A stretch of DNA of 64,000 bases, taken from positions 434,001-498,000 of the forward strand of contig JAVKDJ010000002.1 in the NCBI GenBank assembly GCA_040222275.1. Reading direction: 5' to 3'. The DNA is from CAXBNB01 sp040222275. GTDB taxonomy: Bacteria; Bacteroidota; Bacteroidia; Cytophagales; Cyclobacteriaceae. Positions 63,190 through 64,000 of the stretch are shown one piece after another (the stretch's first letter is position 1; each line of letters starts with the position of its first letter). The translations under genes were made by a program, and so were the position numbers. The notes under the pieces were generated by a model. That model saw nothing but the letters and a program-made list of their open reading frames with translations. It was not told the DNA's origin and ran no database searches.

Positions 63190-64000
63190 ATGCGCAAAAT
63201 TCTTTTTATTTTGGCTTGGGTTGCCGGTATCTTGGTTTCCCAAGCGCAAGTCATATCCATTGATTCGGATAATGGGTTTATTTGGGATATAAATATAGGA
63301 GGAACTGTATATCACCCGAGCACAGATTATACCTATGAAAAGGATAATTTCTTTGATGTCTATTTGATATTTGCCACTACCGGCCAAAAAACCAATCAAA
63401 CAGTTACTCAAAACCTTGGGTACAATTCTGCCACAAGTGTAACTAAGAGCACATCCCTGACCTTCAACTATGAATTAGGGAAGCCAACTATTCAGATTCT
63501 CGAAACGACAGACGCAGCTTACTTTGCACCACTTGATGCATCTACCAATAAATTTAGATTGGGTGTGACAAGATACGCTAACTATGCTAACGAGGTAGTT
63601 GGAACCGTGAGGCTTAAAGTTATATATCATAATAACACTGGAGGCCTTAATGGCCCTGTTGTTACAAGAGAAATTACCTGGAACCTAAGGGGTGAAGTTG
63701 CCCCACCGCCTACCACCACAGTATATTGGAATATGCCAATCATTTTTCAGTCAAATCCTTCAGCTATTGGTTATTATTCTGTATATAAAAAAGTAGGAAC
63801 AGGTGGTTGGCAGTATATGTCATCAAACAGCTCCCAAACTTTTTCTTCAGCCACCACTGTTTACTATAAAATTGTCGTGGATGTGGTTTATTACCCAGGG
63901 GCATGGGTTGAAGGGGAGATAAATGCAGGATCGGCCTCTTATTCTTCGGATTATGATTACCAGTACGACTATGGAGGACAGGGTGAGATACTCACAATTC
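63190..64000 (+). CDS. Secreted protein, truncated at the right edge
   Basis: Starts at an ATG at 63190 and is still open after about 270 codons at the window end. Signal peptide FILAWVAGILVSQAQ. The mature part is beta-rich with many aromatics and low charge (ETTDAAYFAPLDASTN, FRLGVTRYANYANEVVGTVRL), including a segment of alternating residues (TVYYKIVVDVVYYPG) of Ig-like or fibronectin-like character. No family recognised. It is divergent from the T9SS cargo gene and may itself be a T9SS cargo, but the C-terminus is not visible. Confidence 0.75.
   Translation, partial: MRKILFILAWVAGILVSQAQVISIDSDNGFIWDINIGGTVYHPSTDYTYEKDNFFDVYLIFATTGQKTNQTVTQNLGYNSATSVTKSTSLTFNYELGKPTIQILETTDAAYFAPLDASTNKFRLGVTRYANYANEVVGTVRLKVIYHNNTGGLNGPVVTREITWNLRGEVAPPPTTTVYWNMPIIFQSNPSAIGYYSVYKKVGTGGWQYMSSNSSQTFSSATTVYYKIVVDVVYYPGAWVEGEINAGSASYSSDYDYQYDYGGQGEILTI

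Noticed and set aside
1..64000. CRISPR arrays, tRNA and rRNA genes, riboswitches
   Set aside because: No spaced short repeats, cloverleaf-like sequences or conserved riboswitch cores were noticed by eye; a covariance-model search would be needed for certainty.

Overview
The window is a stretch of chromosome from a member of the Bacteroidota, most likely order Cytophagales. Supporting signs are type IX secretion genes (porU, porV), two very large secreted proteins with gliding-type C-terminal sorting domains, a zinc-free type B ribosomal protein L31, a LytS/LytTR two-component pair, a DUF4212 plus sodium:solute symporter pair, and promoters of the Bacteroidota form (TTTG, about 20 bp, TAnnTTTG). 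Base composition is moderate. Genes sit on both strands in short operons. I see no tRNA, rRNA, CRISPR array, prophage or plasmid genes.

Layout. 1-1493 (minus): an ECF sigma factor, a small overlapping protein and the truncated endonuclease III gene. 1785-6081: a DUF427 protein, then a PLP enzyme coupled to a large outer-membrane zincin/propeller/barrel protein. 6312-10614 (plus): symporter pair, Rieske protein, LytS-like kinase and LytTR regulator. 10739-17831: ferrochelatase, cysteine desulfurase, BatD, chorismate synthase and a dicarboxylate/amino-acid symporter. 17934-21260: convergent nfu and lipB split by an IS1634-like insertion sequence flanked by 158-bp direct repeats. 21315-31210: a lipoprotein, an MscS channel, the porU-porV-M16 cluster, phosphatidylserine synthase and a metallo-hydrolase. 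31348-36711 (plus): an FAD oxidoreductase, a second large outer-membrane protein related to the first, and YicC. 36736-40352 (minus): a tandem pair of related membrane-anchored helical proteins, a PepSY-like protein and a Wzi/RemB-like barrel. 40538-44112 (plus): L31, a GlmU-like protein, DNA polymerase III delta' and hemC. 44115-49615: secreted and surface proteins with a cyclophilin. 49792-53814: an unknown membrane protein, a UbiA prenyltransferase, purN and purH. 53966-59528: the complete rod-shape operon mreB-mreC-mreD-mrdA-rodA. 59580-64000: cysH, a possible gene remnant, a T9SS cargo protein and a truncated secreted protein.

Several genes share a theme. porU and porV build the attachment end of the type IX system that should export the two large cargo proteins at 44729-47923 and 60706-62988. 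The cysteine desulfurase, Nfu, LipB, ferrochelatase, HemC and CysH all touch Fe-S, lipoate, heme or sulfur metabolism but do not form one operon.

The most unusual items are the IS1634-like element with its long target duplication, which left both neighbouring genes intact; the pair of zincin-propeller-barrel outer-membrane proteins, one with and one without catalytic residues; a coupled M16 pseudopeptidase behind porV; and the unassigned tandem helical gene pair. I did not find a clearly new multi-gene defence or biosynthetic system.
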